From: Rhizobium indicum
GTDB lineage: Bacteria; Pseudomonadota; Alphaproteobacteria; Rhizobiales; Rhizobiaceae
Reading direction: 5' to 3'
Assembly (NCBI RefSeq): GCF_005862305.2
Contig: NZ_CP054021.1
Location: 2,808,501 to 2,872,500 of the forward strand
DNA: 64,000 nucleotides
In this document: in pieces, positions 16,920 to 25,357 of the stretch
Layout of the letters: every line of letters begins with the position of its first letter
Position numbering within the stretch: the stretch's first letter is position 1
Notes under the pieces: generated by a model
Seen by the model: the letters and a program-made list of their open reading frames with translations, nothing else
Databases searched by the model: none
Told to the model about the DNA's origin: nothing
Translations under genes and position numbers: made by a program

Positions 16920-19900
16920 ATGACTCTGATTTCGCAGCCGATGATTCTGAGCGGGCGCGGTGTGACCGCGGTGCTCGGGCCGACCAATACCGGCAAGACC
17001 CATTATGCCATCGAGCGCATGGTTGCGCACGGGACGGGCGTGATCGGCCTGCCACTTCGGCTTCTGGCCCGCGAGGTCTATACGCGGGTGGTAGAGAAGG
17101 TCGGCGCGCAGAATGTGGCGCTGGTCACCGGCGAGGAAAAGATTTCGCCGCCCAATGCGCGTTTTTCCGTCTGCACTGTCGAAGCGATGCCGCGCGAGAC
17201 CAAGGCTGCCTTCGTCGCGATCGACGAGGTGCAGCTCGCCGGCGATCTCGAACGCGGCCATATCTTCACCGACCGCATCCTGCATCTTCGCGGCCGCGAG
17301 GAAACGCTGCTGCTCGGCGCGGCAACGATGCGGCCGATCCTGCAGCAGCTCCTGCCCGGCATCACTATCGTCGAGCGGCCACGGCTTTCGCATCTTTTCT
17401 ACGCCGGGCAGAAGAAGATCACACGGCTGCCGCAGCGCTCGGCCATCGTCGCCTTCTCCGCTGACGAGGTCTACGCCATCGCCGAGCTTATTCGCCGGCA
17501 GCGCGGTGGCGCGGCGGTCGTGCTCGGCGCGCTCAGCCCACGCACCCGCAATGCGCAGGTGGCGCTCTATAAGGCGGGCGACGTCGAATATCTGGTGGCG
17601 ACCGATGCGATCGGCATGGGCCTCAACCTCGATGTCGATCACGTCGCCTTTGCCCAGGACCGGAAATTCGACGGCTACCAGTTCCGCAATCTCAATCCGG
17701 GCGAACTCGGCCAGGTCGCCGGGCGCGCCGGACGGCATGTGCGGGACGGGACCTTCGGCGTCACCGGGCAAGTCTCGCCCTTCGATGACGAACTGGTGCA
17801 GCGCATCGAGGGGCACGAATTCGACAACGTCAAGGTTTTGCAGTGGCGGACGACGGAGATGGACTTCTCCTCAATCGCATCGCTGCGCGCCAGCCTTGAG
17901 GTGGGACCGCGCGTGCCGGGGCTGACGCGGGCATTGCCTGCGGTCGACCAGCAGGCGCTGGAACAGCTTTCGCGCTATCCCGAGGTCATCGATCTTGCCG
18001 ACAGGCCGGCGCGCGTCGAAAAACTCTGGGAGGCTTGCGCGCTTCCCGATTATCGGCGTATCACCCCAGCACAACATGCCGATCTTATCTCGACCCTCTT
18101 TTCCGATCTTGTCCGCTATGGCACGGTGAATGAGCAGTTTCTTGCGGAGCAGGTTCATCGCTCCGATCGAACAGATGGGGAAATTGACACGCTTTCGGCG
18201 CGAATCGCGCAGATAAGGACCTGGACCTACGTTTCGAATCGGCCCGGTTGGCTTGCCGATCCGACACACTGGCAGGAAAAGACGCGGGAAATCGAAGATC
18301 GATTGTCCGACGCGTTACATGAAAGGTTGACGAAACGCTTTGTTGATCGCAGGACATCTGTGCTCATGAAGCGCCTGAGAGAGAATGCGATGCTGGAAGC
18401 TGAAATCAGTGTGAATGGCGATGTCTTCGTTGAAGGACATCATGTAGGGCAATTGAGCGGGTTCCGTTTCACGCCGGTGGCGGGAACGGACGGACCGGAT
18501 GCCAAGGCGGTTCAGGCTGCGTCGCAGAAGGCGCTCGGGCTCGAGTTCGAAGCCCGCGCGGCCCGGATGCATGCCGCCGGCAACAGCGATCTGGTGATCG
18601 GTTCGGATGGGTTGATCCGTTGGCTGGGCGACCCGGTGGCGCGGCTTTCGGGCAGTGATCACATCATGCGTCCGCGCGTGATCCTGCTGGCCGACGAACA
18701 ACTGACGGGCAATGCCCGCGATCACGTCGCCGCCCGCATCGAGCGCTTCGTCAATCATCATATCAGCACGGTGCTGAAGCCGCTCGATGATCTGTCGCGC
18801 GCCGAGGATCTGCAGGGCCTTGCCAAAGGGCTTGCCTTCCAGCTCGTCGAGAATCTCGGGGTGCTCTTCCGCCGCGACGTGACCGAAGAGGTGAAGTCGC
18901 TGGACCAGGAGGCCCGTGCCTCCATGCGCCGCTACGGCGTGCGTTTCGGCGCCTATCATATCTTCGTTCCCGCACTTCTGAAGCCGGCGCCGGCCGAGCT
19001 CATCACGCTGCTCTGGGCGCTGAAGAACGACGGTCTCGACAAGCCCGGCTACGGTGATCTCATTCCGGTGCTTGCCGCCGGCCGCACCTCCGTCGTCACG
19101 GATCCGACCTTCGAGCGGATGTTCTACAAGCTCGCCGGCTTCCGTTTCCTCGGCAAGCGAGCCGTACGCATCGACATCCTGGAACGGCTGGCCGATATCA
19201 TCCGTCCGCTGCTGCAATGGAAGCCCGGCCAAAACAACCGTCCGGAGGGCGCCTATGATGGCCGCCGCTTCACGACGACGACGGCGATGCTGTCGATCCT
19301 CGGTGCGACGCTCGAGGACATGGAAGAAATCCTCAAGGGTCTCGGCTATCGCGCCGATGCCGTGAAGGCGGAAGAGGCATCACTACATCTTGCAGCGCAG
19401 GATGTGGCCTCGGTGCCTGCCGCCAGCGCACAAACGCCTGCGGAAGAGACAGCCGAGAAGGCCGATCACGACGATGCCGATGGCGCTGCGGAAGAGACTG
19501 CTGCCGAGCCATCCGCAACCGAGGCGGCTTCGGCGGTCGCCCACGCGCCGGTGACGGAAGCGGTCGAAACTCCCGCTCCGGCCGAACCGATCGAGACATC
19601 CGCTCCTGCGGAAGCGGTATCGGCTTCCGAGGAAGCAGGATCTGCTCCTGGGGAAGCCGGCGAGCCGACGGAACCGAAGCCGGTTCTTCTGTGGCGTCTT
19701 GGCGGTCGCAACGACAATCAGCGCCAGGCGCGCGGCGGGCATGGCGAACGCCGTGGCGGCCAGGGCCAGGAGCGCGGTCAAAACCAGGAGCGCGGCGACC
19801 GCAATCGCCGGCCGGGCGGCGGTGAAGGCGGCGAGGGCAATCGCAATGGCGACGGCCGCGACAACAATCGCCAGAACCGTGGCAAGGAAGGCGGCGGTCG

Positions 19901-20156
19901 CGATGGTGGCCGGCCGCAGCAGGCAAGAGGCGACCGCAATAACCAACCACGGGGCGACCAGCCGCGCGGTGACCGGCAGGACCGTGGCGATCGCAAGGAT
20001 CGCGGCGAGCGTAACGATCGCAACGACCGCAACAACAATCGTGGCGGCTCGCAGCCGTTGCGCTTCGAGGCCAAGCCGCCGCGCAAGGAGAAGCCGATCG
20101 ATCCGGATTCGCCTTTCGCCAAGCTCGCTGCTCTCAAGGAGCAGATGAAGAAGTAA
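16920..20156 (+). CDS. mgpS: SUV3-like DExH helicase (MgpS type)
   Basis: Predicted ATP-dependent RNA/DNA helicase of 1078 residues. Walker A is LGPTNTGKTHYAIERM at the extreme N-terminus; motif II is IDEVQLAGD (a DExQ box). Motif VI lies in GELGQVAGRAGRHVRDGTFG, and SUV3-type middle and C-terminal domains follow. Residues from about 818 to 923 form an acidic Ala/Glu/Pro tract. About 928-1043 is a basic Arg/Gly/Asn/Asp-rich tract, followed by the conserved-looking end DSPFAKLAALKEQMKK. The ATG at 16920 is chosen because it places Walker A about 25 residues in. The rhizobial name MgpS is by recall of S. meliloti annotation. An S4 RNA-binding protein gene follows two bases later, suggesting RNA metabolism. 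Confidence 0.9.
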   Translation: MTLISQPMILSGRGVTAVLGPTNTGKTHYAIERMVAHGTGVIGLPLRLLAREVYTRVVEKVGAQNVALVTGEEKISPPNARFSVCTVEAMPRETKAAFVAIDEVQLAGDLERGHIFTDRILHLRGREETLLLGAATMRPILQQLLPGITIVERPRLSHLFYAGQKKITRLPQRSAIVAFSADEVYAIAELIRRQRGGAAVVLGALSPRTRNAQVALYKAGDVEYLVATDAIGMGLNLDVDHVAFAQDRKFDGYQFRNLNPGELGQVAGRAGRHVRDGTFGVTGQVSPFDDELVQRIEGHEFDNVKVLQWRTTEMDFSSIASLRASLEVGPRVPGLTRALPAVDQQALEQLSRYPEVIDLADRPARVEKLWEACALPDYRRITPAQHADLISTLFSDLVRYGTVNEQFLAEQVHRSDRTDGEIDTLSARIAQIRTWTYVSNRPGWLADPTHWQEKTREIEDRLSDALHERLTKRFVDRRTSVLMKRLRENAMLEAEISVNGDVFVEGHHVGQLSGFRFTPVAGTDGPDAKAVQAASQKALGLEFEARAARMHAAGNSDLVIGSDGLIRWLGDPVARLSGSDHIMRPRVILLADEQLTGNARDHVAARIERFVNHHISTVLKPLDDLSRAEDLQGLAKGLAFQLVENLGVLFRRDVTEEVKSLDQEARASMRRYGVRFGAYHIFVPALLKPAPAELITLLWALKNDGLDKPGYGDLIPVLAAGRTSVVTDPTFERMFYKLAGFRFLGKRAVRIDILERLADIIRPLLQWKPGQNNRPEGAYDGRRFTTTTAMLSILGATLEDMEEILKGLGYRADAVKAEEASLHLAAQDVASVPAASAQTPAEETAEKADHDDADGAAEETAAEPSATEAASAVAHAPVTEAVETPAPAEPIETSAPAEAVSASEEAGSAPGEAGEPTEPKPVLLWRLGGRNDNQRQARGGHGERRGGQGQERGQNQERGDRNRRPGGGEGGEGNRNGDGRDNNRQNRGKEGGGRDGGRPQQARGDRNNQPRGDQPRGDRQDRGDRKDRGERNDRNDRNNNRGGSQPLRFEAKPPRKEKPIDPDSPFAKLAALKEQMKK

Positions 20157-20158
20157 TC

Positions 20159-20563
20159 ATGAGCGGGGAGACACAGCCGACAAGCGGTTCGCGCCAGCGC
20201 ATCGACAAGTGGCTGTTCTTCGCGCGCATGGTGAAGTCGCGCTCGCTGGCGCAGAGCCATATCCAATCGGGCCATGTGCGCATCAACGGCGAGCGTTGCA
20301 GCCATCCAAGCCAGATGGTCAAGCCGGGCGACCGTATCGAGCTAACGCTGGAGCGGCGCGATGTCGTTCTCGTCATGCGCCTTGCCGGCGAACGGCGGGG
20401 GCCTTACGAAGAGGCGCGCCTGCTCTACGACGACCAATCCCCGCCGCCCGATGAGGCAAAACGTCTCACGGCCTACGAGCAGGCGATCCGGGCGACCGGC
20501 ACCGGCCGTCCGACCAAAAAGGAAAGACGTGCAATCGACAGGCTGATGTCGGACGAGGATTAG
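20159..20563 (+). CDS. S4-domain RNA-binding protein (Hsp15/HslR-like)
   Basis: 134-residue basic protein whose first 60 residues form an S4 domain: QRIDKWLFFARMVKSRSLAQ, HVRINGERCSHPSQ and KPGDRIELTL. Family members such as E. coli Hsp15 bind stalled 50S-tRNA complexes. The C-terminal tail is charged (TKKERRAIDRLMSDED). The ATG at 20159 lies two bases after the mgpS stop, so it is translated from the same mRNA. Confidence 0.9.
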   Translation: MSGETQPTSGSRQRIDKWLFFARMVKSRSLAQSHIQSGHVRINGERCSHPSQMVKPGDRIELTLERRDVVLVMRLAGERRGPYEEARLLYDDQSPPPDEAKRLTAYEQAIRATGTGRPTKKERRAIDRLMSDED

Positions 20564-20757
20564 AAAACTCTGTCTGCGGCGGCGGCTTTTGCAGATCGTT
20601 TATCCTTGAAATCCGGCGATAAAGCCGATAGGTCACTGACAACCTGCCGGAAGCGTGCTTGCCTCCCAAGCCTGCTCACGCTTTTCCTCCGGCACGGGGA
20701 TAGGCGCGACGTTCCAGGTTGCCCGGCCCCATCCGCATGGAAATCCTGGAGTTCTTC

Positions 20758-21096
20758 ATGACCTATGTCGTGACCGACAATTGCATCAAGTGCAAATACA
20801 CCGATTGCGTGGAAGTCTGCCCTGTCGACTGCTTTTATGAGGGCGAGAATTTCCTCGTCATCCATCCCGACGAGTGCATCGATTGCGGCGTCTGCGAACC
20901 TGAATGTCCCGCCGAGGCGATCAAGCCCGATACCGAGCCGGGCCTCGACAAATGGCTGAAGATCAATACCGAATATGCCACGATCTGGCCGAATATCACG
21001 GTCAAGAAGGACCCGTTGCCCGAGGCCAAGGAAATGGATGGTGAGACCGGAAAATTCGAGAAGTATTTTTCGGAGAAGCCCGGTTCCGGCGATTGA
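20758..21096 (+). CDS. fdxA: 7Fe ferredoxin FdxA
   Basis: 112-residue electron carrier with [3Fe-4S] and [4Fe-4S] clusters. Cysteines at 9, 17, 21 and 25 lie in [17 protein letters not shown]. Cysteines at 40, 43, 46 and 50 lie in [12 protein letters not shown]. The start MTYVVTDN at 20758 (GGAG seven bases upstream) is the family norm. The longer frame from 20719 is unsupported. The position between the S4 gene and carD is typical of Rhizobiales. Confidence 0.96.
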   Translation: MTYVVTDNCIKCKYTDCVEVCPVDCFYEGENFLVIHPDECIDCGVCEPECPAEAIKPDTEPGLDKWLKINTEYATIWPNITVKKDPLPEAKEMDGETGKFEKYFSEKPGSGD

Positions 21097-21490
21097 GACA
21101 GCACCCACATTCGGCCCCCGGATTCGGGCGGCCGCGGGGCGAAACGTTTTTAAAAGCTGCGTGAGGCATATGGGTGACATGTGTTGCCCGCATGACTCAA
21201 GCGAAGCAAATTATTGATTTCCTCATATTTTTATGATAGGTTTCGTCTACTGTTCCATTTGTGGCATGACGCATGCCCAAAACCATCACGAAAGCAAAAC
21301 AAATCCGTACACGGTTTCCGTGACATATCAACGCTTTGAGCGCCGGGTCCCAAGATCGTGCGCAAGAAGTCTTTGCTTTTGCCCGATGGGACCAGAGTGA
21401 AGTCACCCGACGGATACTACCGTCTCACCCGGGCCTGACTGACCCGGCTCCGGCCGCCGCCGGAAGCGTAACAGGGAGTTTTTGAATAGA
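21097..21490. other. fdxA-carD intergenic region, probable carD promoter and leader
   Basis: No gene seen. An AT-rich stretch around 21200-21245 contains TTGATT at 21214 and is the best place for a promoter, but the matching -10 is poor. Close to carD a GC-rich segment can fold: CCGGG / CCCGG arms at 21429-21447 and a neighbouring CCGGC / GCCGG pair. Confidence 0.5.
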
Positions 21491-22063
21491 ATGACGACTC
21501 AGCAGAAAAAGCCTTCTACAGCACGTCACGGCTTCAAGACCGGTGAATCGATCGTCTACCCCGCTCATGGCGTCGGTACCATCACCGCTATCGAAGAGCA
21601 AGAAGTTGCCGGCATGAAGCTCGAACTTTTCGTTATCGATTTCGAGAAGGACAAGATGCGTCTGAAGGTTCCGGTCGCGAAGGCGATGAGCATTGGTATG
21701 CGCAAGCTTTCGGAAACGGATTTCGTCGAGCGTGCTTTGAAGGTCGTGCAGGGCAAGGCGCGCGTCAAGCGCACCATGTGGTCCCGCCGCGCCCAGGAAT
21801 ATGATGCCAAGATCAATTCCGGCGACCTGATTTCCATCGCTGAAGTCGTGCGCGATCTCTATCGTGCCGAGAACCAGCCCGAGCAGTCCTATTCCGAGCG
21901 CCAGCTTTATGAGGCTGCGCTCGACCGCATGGCGCGCGAAATCGCCGCTGTCAACAAGATGTCGGAAACCGAAGCCGTTCGCCTCGTCGAGACCAATCTC
22001 AACAAGGGTCCGAAGCGCGGCAAAGCGATCGAAGAAGACGATTCACAGGACGAAGCCGCATAA
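21491..22063 (+). CDS. carD: CarD family transcriptional regulator
   Basis: 190-residue RNA polymerase-binding protein. The N-terminal RID/Tudor-like domain contains GESIVYPAHGVGTITAIEEQ and LELFVIDFEKDKM. A helical CarD domain follows (MWSRRAQEYDAKINSGDL, AEVVRDLYRA) and contacts the upstream edge of promoter DNA. The acidic tail ends EEDDSQDEAA. The ATG at 21491 is used; a TTG nine bases upstream is possible. CarD stabilises open complexes at rRNA and housekeeping promoters. A strong terminator follows. Confidence 0.95.
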   Translation: MTTQQKKPSTARHGFKTGESIVYPAHGVGTITAIEEQEVAGMKLELFVIDFEKDKMRLKVPVAKAMSIGMRKLSETDFVERALKVVQGKARVKRTMWSRRAQEYDAKINSGDLISIAEVVRDLYRAENQPEQSYSERQLYEAALDRMAREIAAVNKMSETEAVRLVETNLNKGPKRGKAIEEDDSQDEAA

Positions 22064-22084
22064 AAGCGACGCCTGTCTTCTATC

Positions 22085-22117
22085 AAAAAACCCGGCCTTC
22101 GAGCCGGGTTTTTTTAT
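22085..22117 (+). terminator. Intrinsic terminator after carD
   Basis: Stem CCCGGC / GCCGGG with a CTTCGA loop, flanked by A and T runs (TTTTTTT at its 3' side), so it may work in both directions. Confidence 0.9.
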
Positions 22118-22229
22118 TGGAACTTTTTCCCGACTGCCGCGTTTATCACACGTAATTGCGAACTGCTCGTCGGGCAACGGCCTCAACGGGCGAACTGCTA
22201 TTCCGTCAATGTTCGATGAGGAGCGGATC

Positions 22230-22301
22230 ATGCCTTTTCTATATTGCCAATCCGGCAAAGTGAAGAAACAGGTCCAGCCCGGCCGTCTTACCGGCACATG
22301 A
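22230..22301 (+). CDS. Candidate 23-residue small ORF
   Basis: MPFLYCQSGKVKKQ...GRLTGT, 23 codons, with a very good GAGGAG ribosome-binding site seven bases before the ATG at 22230. It lies between the carD terminator (22085-22117) and its own terminator (22313-22346), so it would be an independent short transcript. Coding evidence is only the ribosome site and terminator placement; it could instead be a small RNA. Confidence 0.35.
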   Translation: MPFLYCQSGKVKKQVQPGRLTGT

Positions 22302-22312
22302 TGAGAAATAGG

Positions 22313-22346
22313 GCCTCCCCCTGAAAAGTCCAGGGGCGAGGCTTTT
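22313..22346 (+). terminator. Intrinsic terminator upstream of rpoH2
   Basis: Stem GCCTCCCCCTG / CAGGGGCGAGGC (one mismatch) with an AAAAGTC loop, then TTTT. It ends the short unit starting near 22200. Confidence 0.75.
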
Positions 22347-22444
22347 ATGCATTCAGAACCCCATTCAATCCGGACAGCGATGTTCCGGAAGATGAGTTTT
22401 ATTGTTCATTTCAGGGCGAGAGAGGCCTGTTTCGGGAGATCGAA

Positions 22445-23308
22445 ATGAAGAACATGTCTGCAGATCGGCGCATGATCAAAATCGCGATGGCCGCGCCTTA
22501 TCTCGCCCGCCAGGAAGAGCACGATCTCGCCACCCGTTGGAAGGATCATGACGACCGCGGCGCGCGCAACCAGATCGCCATGGCTCATATGCGCCTCGTC
22601 ATATCGATGGCCGGCAAGTTCCGCAATTTCGGCCTGCCGATGAGCGATCTGGTGCAGGAGGGCTATGTCGGTCTGCTCGAGGCCGCCGCCCGCTTCGAGC
22701 CGGAACGCGACGTGCGCTTTTCCACCTATGCAAGCTGGTGGATCAGGGCGTCGATCCAGGATTATATCCTGCGCAACTGGTCGATCGTGCGCGGCGGCAC
22801 GAGTTCGGCGCAAAAAGCGCTGTTCTTCAATCTGCGCCGTCTGCGCGCCAAGCTCGCCAAGGGCGACACCCAACTGACGCTGCAATCCATTCACCAGGAA
22901 ATCGCCGCGGCCCTCGGCGTCAGCCTCTCCGATGTGCAGACGATGGATGCCAGGCTTTCCGGCAACGACGCTTCGCTGCAGGCGCCTTCGGTCTCCGGCG
23001 ATGCCGAGAGCGCGGAGAAGATGGACTTCCTCGTCAGCGACGATCCCCTGCCGGACGAGCAGGTGTCCAACATGATCGACGGCGAACGCCGCCGCGTCTG
23101 GCTCGCCTCGGCGCTGAAACATCTCAACGAACGCGAGATGAAGATCATCAGCGCCCGACGACTGGCGGAAGATGGTGCCACGCTCGAAGAGCTGGGTGCC
23201 GATCTCGGCATTTCCAAGGAGCGCGTGCGTCAGATCGAAAGCCGGGCGATGGAGAAGCTTCGCAGCGCGCTCGTCAGCGCCGATCCGCATATGGCGGCCT
23301 ACGCCTGA
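22445..23308 (+). CDS. rpoH2: Heat-shock type sigma factor RpoH (RpoH2)
   Basis: Sigma-32 family protein of 287 residues. Region 2 reads NQIAMAHMRLVISMAGKFRN and DLVQEGYVGLLEAAARF, then FSTYASWWIRASIQDYILRN. The RpoH box is present as QKALFFNLRRLR. Region 4 ends LEELGADLGISKERVRQIES. CGGGAG lies six bases before the ATG at 22445. The RpoH2 assignment rather than RpoH1 is by divergence of the N-terminus and is moderately sure. RpoH2 in rhizobia serves oxidative/osmotic stress under RpoE control. Confidence 0.93.
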   Translation: MKNMSADRRMIKIAMAAPYLARQEEHDLATRWKDHDDRGARNQIAMAHMRLVISMAGKFRNFGLPMSDLVQEGYVGLLEAAARFEPERDVRFSTYASWWIRASIQDYILRNWSIVRGGTSSAQKALFFNLRRLRAKLAKGDTQLTLQSIHQEIAAALGVSLSDVQTMDARLSGNDASLQAPSVSGDAESAEKMDFLVSDDPLPDEQVSNMIDGERRRVWLASALKHLNEREMKIISARRLAEDGATLEELGADLGISKERVRQIESRAMEKLRSALVSADPHMAAYA

Positions 23309-23311
23309 ACC

Positions 23312-23370
23312 GAAAGCGCGTCGCGCTTTAGGTCATTGTCGCAAAAGCACCGCACAGTTTTGCGCCAGAT
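23312..23370. repeat. Palindromic mosaic element, type B variant
   Basis: AAAGCGCG / CGCGCTTT palindrome followed by a connector (GGTCATTGT) and a CGCAAAAGCACCGCACAG then TTTTGCG core. It matches the architecture of the elements at 39064-39214 and 61193-61276. Confidence 0.7.
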
Positions 23371-23397
23371 GTTTTATCCCCTCCAGCAGCAGAGACT

Positions 23398-23423
23398 GGC
23401 CCGGCGCAAGCCGGGCCTCTTTT
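23398..23423 (+). terminator. Intrinsic terminator after rpoH2
   Basis: 8-bp stem GGCCCGGC / GCCGGGCC with GCAA loop and TCTTTT. Its 3' end touches the stop codon of the convergent M48 gene. Confidence 0.85.
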
Positions 23424-24966
23424 ATTCGGCGATGATCTTGACGCGATCGCCTGTTGCAACGGCTGCACCCGTGGGCAGGGCGTTGATGAGCTTGAAGAGA
23501 TCGAGCTTGCGGTCTGTGCCCATCATGCGGGCGGCCAGTGTCGAGATGTTCTCGCCCGGCCGGACGGTGACGACGCGGATGCGCAGCGGCTTCAGCGAGG
23601 CGGCCTCTGCCGGCGTCATGCGGCGGAAACTCGCGCGCAGGACATTCGCCGTTGGCTCAAGGGCGCCGCTGCCTTTCGGCACGGCGGTCAGGAAACGGAA
23701 GATCTGCGAATTGTTGCGGATCACGGTCACATCGAAATCCCAGCGGTCGGCGCTGGCGCGCGCGGTGGCTGCTTCCATGCCGTTGATGGTGATCGGCTGG
23801 ATGGTCGACGGGTCGAGGCCGGTCACCCAGCCGCTGGAGATATAGTTGGTGAGGCTCTGGTTCTGATTGTCGGCGACGCCGTCGAAGCGGACGGCAATGT
23901 CGTTCGGGCCGGTGGCCATCACCGCTTCGACCTTGTTGTCGATGTGGAAATCCGGGGGCACGTCGAAGCGGATGCCGAGACCGCCATGCAGGAAGGTCTG
24001 GCCGCGCACATAGCCTTCTTCCGGGCTGTCGCCGTAGAGCAGCCCGTCTATGCCGTCGAGATAATAATTGCGACCCTTGTCGCCGACCGAGCCTTCCTGG
24101 CCGAAGGCGCGGGCGTGGGTGCGGGCAAGTTCGATGCGCTGGGCCGAATTCGGATGGCTCGACAGGAAGTCAAGGCTCTGGTCGGCTTCGGGATCAACTG
24201 ACATGAAGCGACTGTAAGCGGCCATCGAATCGAGGAACCGGGCGGCGGCATAGGGGTCGTAGCCGGCTTCGCCGAGCATGCGCACGCCGATGACATCGGC
24301 CTGCAGCTCCTGCTGGCGGGAGAAGGCGGCGAGCCGCAGCTTGCCGCGGGCAAGCGCCTGTTTGCCGGCGATGTCGCTGGAGAGGACCTCGGCGACGACG
24401 CGGCTGGCGATGACCTCAGCCTCTTCGCGCTTCTGCCGCTCGATGCCGTGGTTCGCGGTCACATGGCCCATTTCGTGCGAGAGCACGGCGGCGACTTCCG
24501 AGGCGTCGTTGGCAAGGGCGAGCAGGCCGCGGGTAACATAGAGATAACCGCCCGGCAGCGCGAAGGCGTTGATCGCCGGCGAATTCAGGATGGTGATGCG
24601 GTAGGACTGGCTCGGATTTTCCGACACCGCCGTCAGCGCGCCGGCGATGCGGGCGACGAGGCGCTCGGTTTTGGCGTCCTTGTATTCGCCGCCGTAGCTG
24701 GCCACGATGCGCGGATGCTCACGAGCGCCCATCGCCGCGCGCGGATCGTTCTTCTGCACCTCGTCGACGATCTGCGGATTGGATGAAGGCGAAACACTGG
24801 GCTGATAGGATTGGTCGATCAGCGATTGACAGCCATTCAGCGCCATTGCGAGGGCCGAAAGCAGCATCATGCGACGCGCGAAGCGCCGCGGTGCGGAGAT
24901 GGCATCACTGGAAAGCGCGGGCGATTTCCACGTCGTCAAGCTGTCCAGTCTGGTTCTCCGCATCAT
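23422..24966 (-). CDS. M48 family metalloprotease, BepA/YfgC-like
   Basis: Zinc protease of the cell envelope, 514 residues from the ATG at 24966. The N-terminal signal ends near MMLLSALAMALNGCQ, a possible lipoprotein cysteine, although the lipobox is not canonical. The catalytic motif is LSHEMGHVTANHG and the downstream zinc ligand lies in QQELQADVIG. The C-terminal part includes DFHIDNKVEAVM and ends in a LysM-like segment (VRPGENISTLAARMMG). Relatives degrade misassembled outer-membrane proteins. The exact start is uncertain; 24963 and about 24885 are alternatives. Confidence 0.88.
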   Translation of the reverse strand: MMRRTRLDSLTTWKSPALSSDAISAPRRFARRMMLLSALAMALNGCQSLIDQSYQPSVSPSSNPQIVDEVQKNDPRAAMGAREHPRIVASYGGEYKDAKTERLVARIAGALTAVSENPSQSYRITILNSPAINAFALPGGYLYVTRGLLALANDASEVAAVLSHEMGHVTANHGIERQKREEAEVIASRVVAEVLSSDIAGKQALARGKLRLAAFSRQQELQADVIGVRMLGEAGYDPYAAARFLDSMAAYSRFMSVDPEADQSLDFLSSHPNSAQRIELARTHARAFGQEGSVGDKGRNYYLDGIDGLLYGDSPEEGYVRGQTFLHGGLGIRFDVPPDFHIDNKVEAVMATGPNDIAVRFDGVADNQNQSLTNYISSGWVTGLDPSTIQPITINGMEAATARASADRWDFDVTVIRNNSQIFRFLTAVPKGSGALEPTANVLRASFRRMTPAEAASLKPLRIRVVTVRPGENISTLAARMMGTDRKLDLFKLINALPTGAAVATGDRVKIIAE

Positions 24967-25357
24967 GTCGCTGTCTTGCCGGTTTGCCGCAGATTCGGAC
25001 CGACCGTGGCAAGGGGAACTCAACAGGTGCGCACCCCTGATCTCGCGCTGCACAATCGGCCGATACAAGTCGTTGCTGTAGCTGATTTACGCATCGGTTG
25101 CATAGCGAGACTCTGTTTAAATGTGGCGCCGTTGCATTTTAGCAAGCCTCAGGCATTAAGGCTTCCTTTCGCTCGGATGAAATTATGGCGAAAGTTCCGT
25201 CACAAAGCCGAGATTCGTCGACGGCGCGGAAAAAGAACGGCCCGATTGAAGCAACCGGCTCGATAGCCACAGTCTTGCGAGAAAATTACAACCCTTGATA
25301 TAGGCATCGAGAGGGAACGCCTCCTGATGAAGCATTCTCTCGCAGGTAACGATTCGA
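24967..25357. other. Gap between M48 protease and DHA2 exporter genes
   Basis: 391 bp between two minus-strand genes. I see no terminator or repeat, only a weak plus-strand 37-codon frame (listed separately). The promoter of the M48 gene should lie in its first half. Nothing else is supported. Confidence 0.5.
25185..25298 (+). CDS. Weak candidate 37-residue ORF
   Basis: Frame beginning MAKVPSQSRDSSTARKKNGP and ending VLRENYNP, basic and Ser-rich at its start. The ribosome-binding site is poor. Codon use is only moderately GC3-rich, so it may be chance. Listed because the gap is otherwise empty. Confidence 0.25.
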   Translation: MAKVPSQSRDSSTARKKNGPIEATGSIATVLRENYNP

